64,000 nucleotides of DNA from Planobispora longispora (GTDB taxonomy: Bacteria; Actinomycetota; Actinomycetes; Streptosporangiales; Streptosporangiaceae). The position numbers and the translations under genes were made by a program. The notes under the pieces are model-generated. The model made no database searches and was not told the origin of the DNA. It saw nothing but the letters and a program-made list of their open reading frames with translations. Of the stretch, positions 1 to 7,662 are shown in pieces. The first letter of the stretch is position 1. Each line of letters starts with the position of its first letter. The stretch lies in NCBI RefSeq assembly GCF_016863135.1, contig NZ_BOOH01000029.1:1-64000 (forward strand). The letters run 5' to 3'.

Positions 1-95
1 TTCCCCGCGGGTCCGCCTCAGGGTCCCGGTGACTTCCCCGCGGGTCCGCCTCAGGGTCCCGGTGACTTCCCCGCGGGTCCGCCTCAGGGTCCCGG
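1..95 (+). repeat. 33-bp in-frame tandem repeat, about 2.9 copies
   Basis: Copies lie at 1-33, 34-66 and 67-95; the first two are identical and the third diverges after base 95. The unit length is a multiple of three, so each copy adds 11 residues to the proline-rich protein. The array may extend left of the window. Confidence 0.95.
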
Positions 96-312
96 CGGCC
101 CCCCGCCCGGCGGTCCCGGTGACACGATGACGTTCCCCGAGCCGCCCGGGTCGCCCCGCGGCCAGGAGCAGCCCCCGCCTCCGTTCGCCCCGCCCGCCGG
201 GCCGCCGCCTCCGGCGGGGCCCCAGGGTCCCACGGGTACGGCGGTTCATCCGATCCCCGGAGCGGGACCGGGTGAGAAGAAGCGCGGTCTGTTCCGCCGG
301 AAGGGCGAGTAG
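1..312 (+). CDS. Proline/glycine-rich protein, C-terminal fragment
   Basis: The frame is open at base 1 and ends at TAG 310-312, so only the last 103 codons are visible. The product is nearly all Pro, Gly, Ala and Gln. It opens with in-frame copies of an 11-residue unit (FPAGPPQGPGD), continues with further Pro-rich runs, and ends in a basic tail KKRGLFRRKGE. No domain or membrane segment is seen in this part. Such tails are usually disordered extensions of larger actinobacterial proteins. The function cannot be given from this fragment. The Met codon at 127 is internal, because the repeat-coding frame continues upstream of it. Confidence 0.75.
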   Translation, partial: FPAGPPQGPGDFPAGPPQGPGDFPAGPPQGPGGPPPGGPGDTMTFPEPPGSPRGQEQPPPPFAPPAGPPPPAGPQGPTGTAVHPIPGAGPGEKKRGLFRRKGE

Positions 313-335
313 CCCGCCCGGCGGTTCCCGGCCCC

Positions 336-389
336 GAGCTCCGCGAGCTCCGCGAGCTCCGCGGGTTCTGCGGGTTCTGCGGGCTCCGC
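336..389. repeat. Degenerate 9-bp tandem repeat, six copies
   Basis: Three copies of gagctccgc, two of gggttctgc and one of gggctccgc follow each other without gaps between the proline-rich gene and the serine hydrolase remnant. No gene covers this stretch. Confidence 0.9.
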
Positions 390-441
390 ACGGCACAGCC
401 GCCCCGGGGTGAGCGCCGCCGGTCGCCGGATGAGGGACGGC

Positions 442-1045
442 TCAACCGGTCTGCTCGTCCGCCGATCCGGCTGTCCCGCCGAACACCTCCTGGACGAGCC
501 GCTGCGTCGCCCGCTGAAACGCCGCTCCCAGGGACAGCGCGGCGTCGTCGACGTGGTTCAGCGCGGCGGTCAGCGTCTTGCCGCCGTCGGGTGTGCTGTA
601 CATCAGCGCCGCGTGGCCGGCGGCGCCGCCGTTGTGGGTGATGACGGTGGCGCCGCCCGGAGCCTCCTGCACGAACAGGCCCAGGCCGTAGCCGGCCTTG
701 GGATGCGGCGTGCACATCTCGGCCAGCAACTCGGCCGGCAGCAGCTCGCCGCCCAGCAGCGCGGAGATGAACATGCTCAGGTCGTGCTCGATCAGCAGCC
801 GGGCCAGCACGTGGTTGGTGTTGGAGCAGCTCCAGTCCGTGCCCGGCTCGAACCGCGCCGGCTTGGACGGCGCCAGTCGTACCGGCTCCTCCGGCCGGTA
901 GGTCGTGAACCGGTTGTCCACCCCTCCTTGCCGGAGGGGGTGGCGGGGATCCCCGGCACGAACGTCCCGTCGGGGTCGAAGTCGCCGGTGACGTTGAACA
1001 CCCCGCTGGTGTGCTGCAGCAGCATCCGCACCATGAGCAGGCGGG
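442..1045 (-). pseudogene. Serine hydrolase (beta-lactamase/DD-peptidase fold) remnant
   Basis: The minus strand keeps recognisable pieces of a class C beta-lactamase-like serine hydrolase: LLQHTSG near 1002-1022, a FEPGTDWSCSNTN block, and a C-terminal HNGG motif. The pieces lie in two frames; the change falls at a G-rich run near 915-940. The N-terminal part with the catalytic SxxK is absent, its place being taken by the neighbouring gene that stops at 1052. The tyrosine of the YxN motif is Cys (SCSN). The family normally has roughly 80-100 residues between the SNTN block and the DLSxF segment, but here LLIEH runs directly into DLSMF. N-terminal loss, frameshift and internal deletion together make a working enzyme very unlikely. 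A sequencing error could explain the frameshift but not the two deletions. Confidence 0.75.
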
Positions 1046-1051
1046 CATCCG

Positions 1052-1453
1052 TCAGGCGGCGTCGAGGGCCTCGGTGATCTTGCGGGCCATCTCGGTCATG
1101 GCAGGGCCGGGCTCGCCCCTCTGCGCCCGGGCGGATGCGTCGACGGCGACGGCGACGGTGCGGCGGAAGTTGTCGGCCTCGGCCGGAGCCTGCCGCTTGA
1201 GCAGGCTCACGGCCGCCGTCAGGGCCGGCAGCACCTGGTCGGCGAGGGCGGCCACGGACTTGCCGTCCAGGCCCCTGGGGGCCTTGGTGAGCACGTGCCC
1301 GACCAGGCCGGTGGCGGAGGTCAGCGCGATGGAGCCTTCGGTGGCGACCCGGTGCGGCGAGCCGGCGGCGCCGGCGGCGGACATCAGCGAGACGGCGCCC
1401 CAGGCGGCGGTGCGCAGGGTCAGGGCGTCCTGGTCGGTGAGGGTGACGGACAT
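1052..1453 (-). CDS. Conserved hypothetical protein, 133 aa
   Basis: The start is ATG at 1453-1451, with GGAG nine bases upstream; the open frame continues to 1678 but the extra part looks non-conserved and lacks a better start. The protein begins MSVTLTDQDALTLRTAAWGA and is Ala-rich and probably mostly helical, with no signal peptide or clear membrane segment. It resembles small actinobacterial proteins of unknown role recalled from Streptomyces genomes. It ends next to the serine hydrolase remnant. The 288 bases between its start and the VOC gene hold no gene that can be supported. Confidence 0.7.
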   Translation of the reverse strand: MSVTLTDQDALTLRTAAWGAVSLMSAAGAAGSPHRVATEGSIALTSATGLVGHVLTKAPRGLDGKSVAALADQVLPALTAAVSLLKRQAPAEADNFRRTVAVAVDASARAQRGEPGPAMTEMARKITEALDAA

Positions 1454-1718
1454 GGTGGTGCACTCCTTCGAATCCGATGGGCAAGTCGAAGAGCGGACGG
1501 ACGGCGGAGACGCGGCCCTGCCGGTGCCGGGGGTGTCGAGATCGCCCGGGCCGGATCGCCCGAGGAGATCGCTCCCCGGTCTCGGGGTCGTGATCGCCGA
1601 ACCGCTCATGGCCTCTACGATCGCCGGTCGCTCTGATACCGGGCCGTCGCCGCCCTGACGCGGCCGCTGACACGCCATCGCCTGGTCGGTGCGGGGATGG
1701 TGCGGCCGGGATCAGCCG

Positions 1719-1760
1719 CCGTCGGGTCAGCTGCCGTCGGGTCAGCTGCCGTCGGGATGG
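1719..1760. repeat. 15-bp tandem repeat at the 3' end of the VOC gene
   Basis: The unit ccgtcgggtcagctg occurs at 1719-1733 and 1734-1748 and a partial third copy follows to 1760. The array covers the last codons and stop of the minus-strand VOC protein, so copy-number change would alter or extend its C-terminus (HPDGS). Confidence 0.85.
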
Positions 1761-2128
1761 CCGCCGGGTGCGATCCATTCGGTCAGCTCGACGACGATGC
1801 CGTTGGGGTCGGTGAGACGAAGCAGCCACTCGCCCCAGGGGGTGCGCCGCAACCGCCCGACGATGGGCGCGCCCTCGGCGCGCAGGCGCTCGTGCTCGCG
1901 GGCCAGGTCGGTGACCGCGAACGCGACCACCGGCTGGGCGATCCGCTCGCGCGGCCGTTCGAGGTCGCGCTGGTGCAGCAGGACGTCGGCCACCGCGTCG
2001 TCGCGGCTCAGCCAGGTGAAGTCCGGGCTGTCGAGCACCTCGCGGAAGCCCAGGTGGGTGGTGAAGAAGCGGCGCGAGCTCGCCAGATCATCGACGGTGA
2101 AGACGATCGTCGAGCCGATGATGTTCAT
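1742..2128 (-). CDS. VOC/glyoxalase-fold protein
   Basis: This 128-residue protein has the vicinal oxygen chelate fold signature: an opening strand (IIGSTIVFTVDDLASSRRFF), a mid-protein FAVTDL strand and a C-terminal TDPNGIVVELTEW strand. The length fits a single-domain protein with two beta-alpha-beta-beta-beta modules. Members include glyoxalases, dioxygenases and antibiotic-binding proteins, so the substrate cannot be told. A glutamate near the end (VVELTEW) could be a metal ligand. It is a monocistronic minus-strand gene; its C-terminal codons lie in a short tandem repeat. The 194 bases upstream hold only a 12-bp palindrome (ccttgatcaagg, 2184-2195). Confidence 0.85.
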   Translation of the reverse strand: MNIIGSTIVFTVDDLASSRRFFTTHLGFREVLDSPDFTWLSRDDAVADVLLHQRDLERPRERIAQPVVAFAVTDLAREHERLRAEGAPIVGRLRRTPWGEWLLRLTDPNGIVVELTEWIAPGGHPDGS

Positions 2129-2322
2129 GAATATGCTCGCATGTGGTTTTTTGCCACGATTCCCCGCATATGTAGCGTTTGATCCTTGATCAAGGTTGCC
2201 GATACGGCCTGGCCGGGGGCAACGCGGGATCTCGCAACGCTGCGTTAACCCGGAACTTCACGCGGGGGAGGGATTCGGCAGCCCTGTGGCGGCGCCGCAG
2301 ACGACGCCGGTCGTGACCGGTC

Positions 2323-3237
2323 TCAGCCGGGCAGCGGTCCCAGGTCGCGGACGACGTGGGCGAAGGCGCGGATCATGTCGTTCTCCGCGGCGCTGAGCCA
2401 CAGCAGCCCGTACGGCAGCGGATCCATGTCCTTGACGGGCAGGTAGGCGATGTCGGGGCGGGGGAAATACCAGTTCACGTGGGCCGGGAAGAGACTGACG
2501 GCCTCGCCCAGGACCGTGGCCATGAAGATGTCCTCGAGGTTGCTCACGGTGGCGGTGCGGTCGATCGACCGCCCTCCGGGGGTGAGCTCCGGGACGTAGT
2601 TGTCGAACCAGTAGCCGGGCACGGACTCCACGGCGATGTGCTGGAAGTCGCTGACCGTCTCCAGGGAGACCGAGGACCACCGGGTGAGCGCGTGGTCGCC
2701 GGCCACGGCCAGCACCCTCGGTTCGGCGAAGAGCAGCGGGCCCACGGTGAGGTCGGGCTCCTCGACGGGCAGCCAGGTGACCAGGATGTCGGTCTCCCCG
2801 TTGCGCAGCTGGGCGAACGGATCCTGGTAGACCGACACCCGCAGGCGCAGCTCCCACTGCGGGTGCCGGGCGCGGAAGGTCTCCCAGTAGCGGCGCAGCT
2901 CCTGGACGTTGGACGGGAACAGGCTCACCCGGAGCGTGCCGGTCTTGCCGCGCGCGGCCAGCCGCGCCCGCTCCAGGGTCTGCGACAGGCCCTGGTGCAG
3001 CCGGCTCAGATCGTCCCGCAGCTGCTCGCCCAGTCGCGTGAGCCGGACGCTGTGGCTGTTCCTCGCGAAGAGCTCGGCGCCGATGGCGCGTTCCTGCTTC
3101 TTGATCGCCTGGCTGACCCGGGCCACGGAGACATGCAGCCGTTCGGCGGCGCGGCCGAAGTGCAGCTCCTCGGCCAGCGTCAGGAAGATCTCGATGTCCC
3201 GTAGCTCCACAAGCCCCATTTCGCCCATCTGTGCCAC
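2323..3237 (-). CDS. LysR-family transcriptional regulator
   Basis: The N-terminal winged helix-turn-helix is clear (RDIEIFLTLAEELHFGRAAE, then LHVSVARVSQAIKKQE) and is followed by a LysR substrate-binding domain to residue 304. Several in-frame starts are possible: GTG 3237, ATG 3228, ATG 3219 and GTG 3210. The last gives the usual MELRDIEIF-like N-terminus; none has a strong ribosome binding site. The gene follows the first succinate dehydrogenase operon on the same strand, 121 bases after the sdhB stop, so it may be partly co-transcribed. A dyad overlaps its start region, in keeping with autoregulation common in LysR genes. The effector is unknown. Confidence 0.9.
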   Translation of the reverse strand: MAQMGEMGLVELRDIEIFLTLAEELHFGRAAERLHVSVARVSQAIKKQERAIGAELFARNSHSVRLTRLGEQLRDDLSRLHQGLSQTLERARLAARGKTGTLRVSLFPSNVQELRRYWETFRARHPQWELRLRVSVYQDPFAQLRNGETDILVTWLPVEEPDLTVGPLLFAEPRVLAVAGDHALTRWSSVSLETVSDFQHIAVESVPGYWFDNYVPELTPGGRSIDRTATVSNLEDIFMATVLGEAVSLFPAHVNWYFPRPDIAYLPVKDMDPLPYGLLWLSAAENDMIRAFAHVVRDLGPLPG

Positions 3238-3257
3238 ATATGGGGGAAGTGTGGCAT
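3231..3257. promoter_or_regulatory. Inverted repeat at the LysR gene start
   Basis: TGCCAC (3232-3237) and GTGGCA (3251-3256) form a perfect 6-bp dyad with a 13-bp spacer; flanking bases extend the symmetry imperfectly. It overlaps the upstream-most start codons of the LysR gene and is a plausible operator. This is inferred from position and symmetry only. Confidence 0.45.
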
Positions 3258-3358
3258 ATCACGGCAAGAGGGAGGTAGGTGAGTGGAGCGAAGGGTGCGG
3301 CCGGGCAGCCTCGCCGTGGCGGAAGGGGGTCCGGTACGGCGAGGCCGGGGCCGGAGGC

Positions 3359-4120
3359 TCAGCTCTTCGAGCCGGTGCGCTTGAAGATCTTGTTGCCGAG
3401 CCAGACCAGCGGGTCGTACTTGCGGTCGACGACGCGCTCCTTCATCGGGATCAGCGCGTTGTCGGTGATCTTGATGTGCTCGGGGCAGACCTCGGTGCAG
3501 CACTTGGTGATGTTGCAGAAGCCCAGCCCGTGGTCCTCCTGCGCGGAGTCCTTGCGGTCGACCACGTCGTAGGGGTGCATGTCCAGCTCGGCGATCCGCA
3601 TCAGGAAGCGCGGCCCGGCGAAGGCGGGCTTGTTCTCCTCGTGGTCGCGGATCACGTGGCAGACGTTGTTGCACATGAAGCACTCGATGCACTTGCGGAA
3701 CTCCTGGCTCCGCTCGACGTCGATCTGCTGCATGCGGTACTCGCCCGGCTCGACGCCCGCCGGAGGCGTGAAGGAGGGGATCTCCCGGGCCTTGGCGTAG
3801 TTGAACGACACGTCCGTGACCAGGTCCTTGATCACCGGGAACGTCCGCATGGGCGTCACGGTGATCGTCTCGTCCTCCCCGAAGGTGGACATCCGGGTCA
3901 TGCAGCCCAGCCGGGGCTTGCCGTTGATCTCCATCGAGCACGACCCGCACTTGCCGGCCTTGCAGTTCCACCGTACGGCCAGGTCGGGAGCCTGGGTGGC
4001 CTGGAGCCTGTGGATGATGTCGAGGACGACCTCGCCCTCGTTCACCTCGACGGTGAAGTCCTCAAGCCTGCCCTCGCCGCCCTCGCCCCGCCACACGCGG
4101 AACTTCGCCTTGTAACCCAT
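3359..4120 (-). CDS. sdhB: Succinate dehydrogenase iron-sulfur subunit (Sdh1 type)
   Basis: The 253-residue protein carries the N-terminal [2Fe-2S] motif NCKAGKCGSCSMEING and two C-terminal cysteine groups: CIECFMCNNVCHV, and CNITKCCTEVCPEHIK for the [4Fe-4S] and [3Fe-4S] centres. It passes electrons from the flavoprotein to quinone at the membrane. It is the last gene of a membrane anchor-flavoprotein-iron-sulfur operon; the flavoprotein stop lies four bases upstream of its ATG, implying translational coupling. Sequence style and gene order match mycobacterial Rv0247c-Rv0249c (Sdh1), not the second operon in this window. A fumarate reductase role is possible in principle. Confidence 0.95.
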   Translation of the reverse strand: MGYKAKFRVWRGEGGEGRLEDFTVEVNEGEVVLDIIHRLQATQAPDLAVRWNCKAGKCGSCSMEINGKPRLGCMTRMSTFGEDETITVTPMRTFPVIKDLVTDVSFNYAKAREIPSFTPPAGVEPGEYRMQQIDVERSQEFRKCIECFMCNNVCHVIRDHEENKPAFAGPRFLMRIAELDMHPYDVVDRKDSAQEDHGLGFCNITKCCTEVCPEHIKITDNALIPMKERVVDRKYDPLVWLGNKIFKRTGSKS

Positions 4121-4124
4121 GGCT

Positions 4125-6062
4125 CTACTCCTTGACCAGCGCGTCGAAGTCGACCAGCTCTTCCTCGGTGATGTACTTCTTCAGCTCGGCCCGGTCGAAC
4201 AGCCTGATCAGGTCGTCGCGCATGGCGGGCTGGGTCTTCTCCTCGACGGTGACCTCCGACCCGTCGGGGGAGGCGCCGCAGACCAGGAGCTTGCGCCGCC
4301 ACGTGGGGGACATGTCGGGGAAGTCGTCGCGGGTGTGGCCGCCGCGGCTCTCCTCGCGCAGCAGCGCCGCCCGGGCCACGCACTCGGAGACCAGCAGCAT
4401 GTTGCGCAGGTCCAGGGCGAGGTGCCAGCCGGGGTTGTAGATCCGGCCGCCGGGCGCGCCGACGGCCTTGGCCCGCTCCTTGAGCTTGCCCACGGACTCC
4501 AGCGCCTCGGTGATCTCCTCGGCCTTGCGGATGATGCCGACCAGGTCGTTCATCGTCCGCTGCAGCTCGTGGTGGACCTCGTAGGGGTTCTCGCCACCGC
4601 GCTCCAGCGGGGCCGTCGCCTCGGCCCTCGCCGCCGTCACCGACTCCTCCGAGACCGCGGGCCGGGCCTTGAGGGCGTCCACGTACGCCGCGGCGCCGGC
4701 GCCGGCCCTGCGGCCGAACACCAGCAGGTCGGACAGGGAGTTGCCGCCGAGCCTGTTGGAGCCGTGCATGCCGCCGGAGACCTCGCCCGCCGCGAACAGG
4801 CCGGGCACGGACGCCGCCCCGGTGTCCGCGTCGACCTCGACGCCGCCCATGATGTAGTGGCAGGTCGGGCCGACCTGCATCGGCTCGGCGGTGATGTCGA
4901 CGTCGGCCAGCTCCTTGAACTGGTGGTGCATCGAGGGCAGCCGCCGGATGATCTCCGCGGCCGGGAGGCGGGTGGAGACGTCCAGGTAGACGCCGCCCTG
5001 GGGCGAGCCGCGCCCGGCCTTGACCTCGGAGTTGATGGCCCGGGCCACCTCGTCGCGGGGGAGCAGCTCCGGAGGACGGCGGTTGTTGGCCTGGTCGGTG
5101 TACCAGCGGTCGCCCTCCTCCTCGGTCGTGGCGTACTTGTCCTTGAAGACGTCCGGGATGTAGTCGAACATGAAGCGCCTGCCCTCGGAGTTGCGCAGCA
5201 CGCCTCCGTCACCGCGGACGGACTCGGTGACGAGGATGCCGCGGACCGACGGCGGCCAGACCATCCCGGTGGGGTGGAACTGGATGAACTCCATGTTGAT
5301 CAGCTTCGCCCCGGCCAGCAGCGCCAGCGCGTGGCCGTCCCCGGTGTACTCCCAGGAGTTGGAGGTGACCACGTAGGACTTGCCGATGCCGCCGGTGGCC
5401 AGCACCACCGCGGGGGCGTCGAACAGGATGAACTTGCCGTTCTCCCGCCAGTAGCCGAAGGCGCCGGAGATGACGCCCCCCGCCTTGCCCGCCCCGCCCG
5501 CGGCCTTGTCGCCGGTCTTGAGCAGGCGGGTGACCGTGCACTCCTGGAAGACCTTGATGTACGCCTCGGGGTCGCCGTGCAGCTTCTCGTCCTCCTGCTG
5601 GAGCGCGACCACGCGCTGCTGCAGGGTGCGGATCATCTCCAGGCCGGTGCGGTCGCCGACGTGGGCCAGCCGGGGGTACTCGTGCCCGCCGAAGTTGCGC
5701 TGGCTGATCCTGCCGTCCTTGGTGCGGTCGAACAGCGCGCCCCAGGCCTCCAGCTCCCAGACCCGGTCCGGGGCCTCCTTGGCGTGCAGCTCGGCCATCC
5801 TCCAGTTGTTGAGGAACTTGCCGCCGCGCATGGTGTCGCGGAAGTGCACCATCCAGTTGTCGTCGCTGTTGACGTTGCCCATGGCCGCGGCGGCGCCGCC
5901 CTCGGCCATGACGGTGTGGGCCTTGCCGAACAGCGACTTGCAGACGATCGCGGTGCGCTTGCCCTGCTGCCGGGCTTCGATGGCGGCCCGCAGTCCCGCC
6001 CCGCCGGCGCCGATGACGACGACGTCGTATTCGTGACGCTCGATTTCCATGTGAGGTTCCAC
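4125..6062 (-). CDS. sdhA: Succinate dehydrogenase flavoprotein subunit (Sdh1 type)
   Basis: A GAGGAG dinucleotide-binding motif opens the protein (VVVIGAGGAGLRAAIEA). The KAHTVMAEGG segment holds the histidine that should bind FAD covalently (residue 49 from GTG 6062). HPTGM, the ESVRGDGG loop and HGSNRLGGNSL are the expected substrate and FAD contacts. Length, 645 residues, is normal. Two starts are possible: GTG 6062, with GGAAC just upstream, and ATG 6050, four codons later. It lies six bases after the membrane anchor and four before sdhB. It oxidises succinate to fumarate on the cytoplasmic face. The sequence is clearly unlike the second SdhA at 12694-14694. Confidence 0.96.
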   Translation of the reverse strand: MEPHMEIERHEYDVVVIGAGGAGLRAAIEARQQGKRTAIVCKSLFGKAHTVMAEGGAAAAMGNVNSDDNWMVHFRDTMRGGKFLNNWRMAELHAKEAPDRVWELEAWGALFDRTKDGRISQRNFGGHEYPRLAHVGDRTGLEMIRTLQQRVVALQQEDEKLHGDPEAYIKVFQECTVTRLLKTGDKAAGGAGKAGGVISGAFGYWRENGKFILFDAPAVVLATGGIGKSYVVTSNSWEYTGDGHALALLAGAKLINMEFIQFHPTGMVWPPSVRGILVTESVRGDGGVLRNSEGRRFMFDYIPDVFKDKYATTEEEGDRWYTDQANNRRPPELLPRDEVARAINSEVKAGRGSPQGGVYLDVSTRLPAAEIIRRLPSMHHQFKELADVDITAEPMQVGPTCHYIMGGVEVDADTGAASVPGLFAAGEVSGGMHGSNRLGGNSLSDLLVFGRRAGAGAAAYVDALKARPAVSEESVTAARAEATAPLERGGENPYEVHHELQRTMNDLVGIIRKAEEITEALESVGKLKERAKAVGAPGGRIYNPGWHLALDLRNMLLVSECVARAALLREESRGGHTRDDFPDMSPTWRRKLLVCGASPDGSEVTVEEKTQPAMRDDLIRLFDRAELKKYITEEELVDFDALVKE

Positions 6063-6068
6063 GGTTCC

Positions 6069-6863
6069 TTACGCGAACGGGAAGGTGAGGACGCCCTTGG
6101 CGACCAGCCGTACATACAGGTCGGCGCCCATGACCGAGAACATCGAGACCAGCGCCAGCTCCTGGTGCTTGGCGTTGAGCTTGGAGACGAAGCCCCAGGC
6201 GCGGTACCGGATCGGGTGCTTGGAGAAGTGGTTCAGGCGCCCGGCGGTGATGTGACGGCACGAGTGGCACGACAGGGTGTACAGGTTGATCAGGATCGCG
6301 TTGACGATCAGGACCCAGGTGCCGACGCCGCCCGGCTTCTCGATGAGCGCCTTGACCGCGTCGTAGGCGAGGATCAGACCGATCACGATCGCCGCGTAGA
6401 AGAAGTAGCGGTGGACGTTCTGCAGGATCAGCGGGAAGCGGGACTCACCGGTGTACTTGGAGTGCGGCTCGTTGACGGCGCAGGCCGGGGGGGAGAGCCA
6501 GAAGCCGCGGTAGTAGGCCTTGCGGTAGTAGTAGCAGGTGAAGCGGAAACCCGCCGGGAGGCCGAGGATCAGCAGGCCCGGCGGCCAGGTGTACCAGTCG
6601 CCGAGCGGCGCCCAGCCGAACAGCCGCGCGTCCGGTTCGCAGACCGCCTCCGCCAGACAGGGGGAGGCGAAGGGCGCGTGGTACGGCGCGACGAAGAAAT
6701 CGTTATCGAAGATCGCCCACGTGGCGTAGACGAGGAACGCCGTGAAGATGATGAAGGTGACCAGCGGATAACGCCACCACTGGTCGGTTCGCAGAGTGCG
6801 CTCTTTGATCTGCGCGCGCTGCCTTCTGGCCGGGGCCGGGTTGTCGGCCGTTGTCTGGGTCAT
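6069..6863 (-). CDS. sdhC: Succinate dehydrogenase membrane anchor (Rv0249c-like)
   Basis: The chosen start is ATG 6863 because a strong site (AGGTGGAGAGG) lies just upstream; the longer GTG at 6878 would overlap that site. The protein has about five hydrophobic helices, including YPLVTFIIFTAFLVYATWAI, FYAAIVIGLILAYDAV and WVLIVNAILINLYTL. Histidines near helix ends (NVHRYFFY, CHSCRHI) may bind heme. It resembles the mycobacterial Rv0249c anchor rather than a classical short SdhC or SdhD pair, so a single subunit anchors the complex. First gene of the operon; the region upstream carries two CRP-like sites. The unusual CHSC motif may be of structural interest. Confidence 0.9.
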   Translation of the reverse strand: MTQTTADNPAPARRQRAQIKERTLRTDQWWRYPLVTFIIFTAFLVYATWAIFDNDFFVAPYHAPFASPCLAEAVCEPDARLFGWAPLGDWYTWPPGLLILGLPAGFRFTCYYYRKAYYRGFWLSPPACAVNEPHSKYTGESRFPLILQNVHRYFFYAAIVIGLILAYDAVKALIEKPGGVGTWVLIVNAILINLYTLSCHSCRHITAGRLNHFSKHPIRYRAWGFVSKLNAKHQELALVSMFSVMGADLYVRLVAKGVLTFPFA

Positions 6864-7221
6864 CAGGGACCTCTCCACCTCCCGCGGACCCCGTTCACCA
6901 GAGGGTCCGGGTCGCTTCAGCTGTGCCGCCCGCAGGGCCGCGGTCGCGCCGGCTCACGCGTGCGCGCACACACATTGGTGGGGGATACGTTACGACGCTG
7001 CTCATCAGTTGTGTGAGAAGCGTCACTCACATTTTCTCGGAGCCGGTGTGATTCCCGTCACGTCGGGCAAGCGAGAGGTCGCGGAGAGGTCAGATGAGCC
7101 GCTGCGGAAAGCCTCGGGAATCACCGGAGGTAGTAAAAGCCTCAAAATCCGGCAAATATCAATAAATGTGGAAAAAGCGGGTGAATGGGGAGCCGGCTCG
7201 GGAGGGCGCCGGCCGCCGGGG
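6864..7221. promoter_or_regulatory. sdh operon 1 promoter region, with two CRP-like sites
   Basis: No gene lies in this 358-bp stretch. Two sites of the form TGTGA-N6-TCAC are present at 7012-7027 (TGTGA gaagcg TCACT) and 7047-7062 (TGTGA ttcccg TCACG), with centres 35 bp apart. Each differs from the CRP consensus TGTGA-N6-TCACA by one base. The first also sits inside a longer dyad, TGTGAG-N8-CTCACA. A possible minus-strand -10 (taacgt) lies near 6990. The part nearest the receiver gene (about 7135-7185) is locally AT-rich with no further signal that can be named. Confidence 0.6.
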
Positions 7222-7662
7222 TCAGGCGGAGTTCGGCAGCTTCACCACCGTCACGAAGAAGTCGTCGATCCGCCGCACCACGCTGATGAACTGGTCGAAG
7301 TCCACCGGCTTGGAGACGTAGGCGTTGGCGTGCAGGTTGTAGCTGCGCAGGATGTCCTCCTCCGCCTCGGAGGTGGTCAGCACGACCACCGGGATGCGGC
7401 GCAGGCTCTCGTCCGACTTGATGTCCTGGAGGACCTCGCGGCCGTCCTTCCGGGGCAGGTTGAGGTCGAGGAGGACCAGGTCGGGCGTGGGGGCGTCCTC
7501 GTACCCCTCCTCCTTGCGGAGGAAGGCCATGGCCTGCTCGCCGTCGTTGACGACGTGCAGCTTGTTCTTGACCTTGTTGAGCTCGAAGGCCTCCCGGGTG
7601 AGCAGGACGTCTCCCGGATCGTCCTCGACGAGGAGCACGTCGATCCAGCGGAGGTCATTCAT
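7222..7662 (-). CDS. Single-domain response regulator
   Basis: The 146-residue protein is one receiver domain: the acidic pocket VEDDPGD, the phospho-acceptor Asp66 (LLDLNLPRKDG), the conserved Thr/Ser in VVVLTTSEAEED and the SKPVD lysine. No output domain follows. It starts at ATG 7662 with AGGAGA six bases upstream, and its first eight bases overlap the 3' end of the histidine kinase gene, so the two are surely co-expressed. Receivers of the Rcp1/CheY type with this partner kinase organisation usually pass phosphate on or act through protein contacts rather than DNA binding. The adjacent receiver-phosphatase is a likely partner. Confidence 0.92.
   Translation of the reverse strand: MNDLRWIDVLLVEDDPGDVLLTREAFELNKVKNKLHVVNDGEQAMAFLRKEEGYEDAPTPDLVLLDLNLPRKDGREVLQDIKSDESLRRIPVVVLTTSEAEEDILRSYNLHANAYVSKPVDFDQFISVVRRIDDFFVTVVKLPNSA

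Noticed and set aside
1454-1678. N-terminal extension of the 133-residue protein
   Set aside because: The extra 75 residues look like non-coding translation, and a good ribosome site precedes the internal ATG.
4119-7016. Very long plus-strand open frame opposite the first sdh operon
   Set aside because: It is the antisense shadow of three well-conserved sdh genes caused by GC codon bias; its translation shows no domain.
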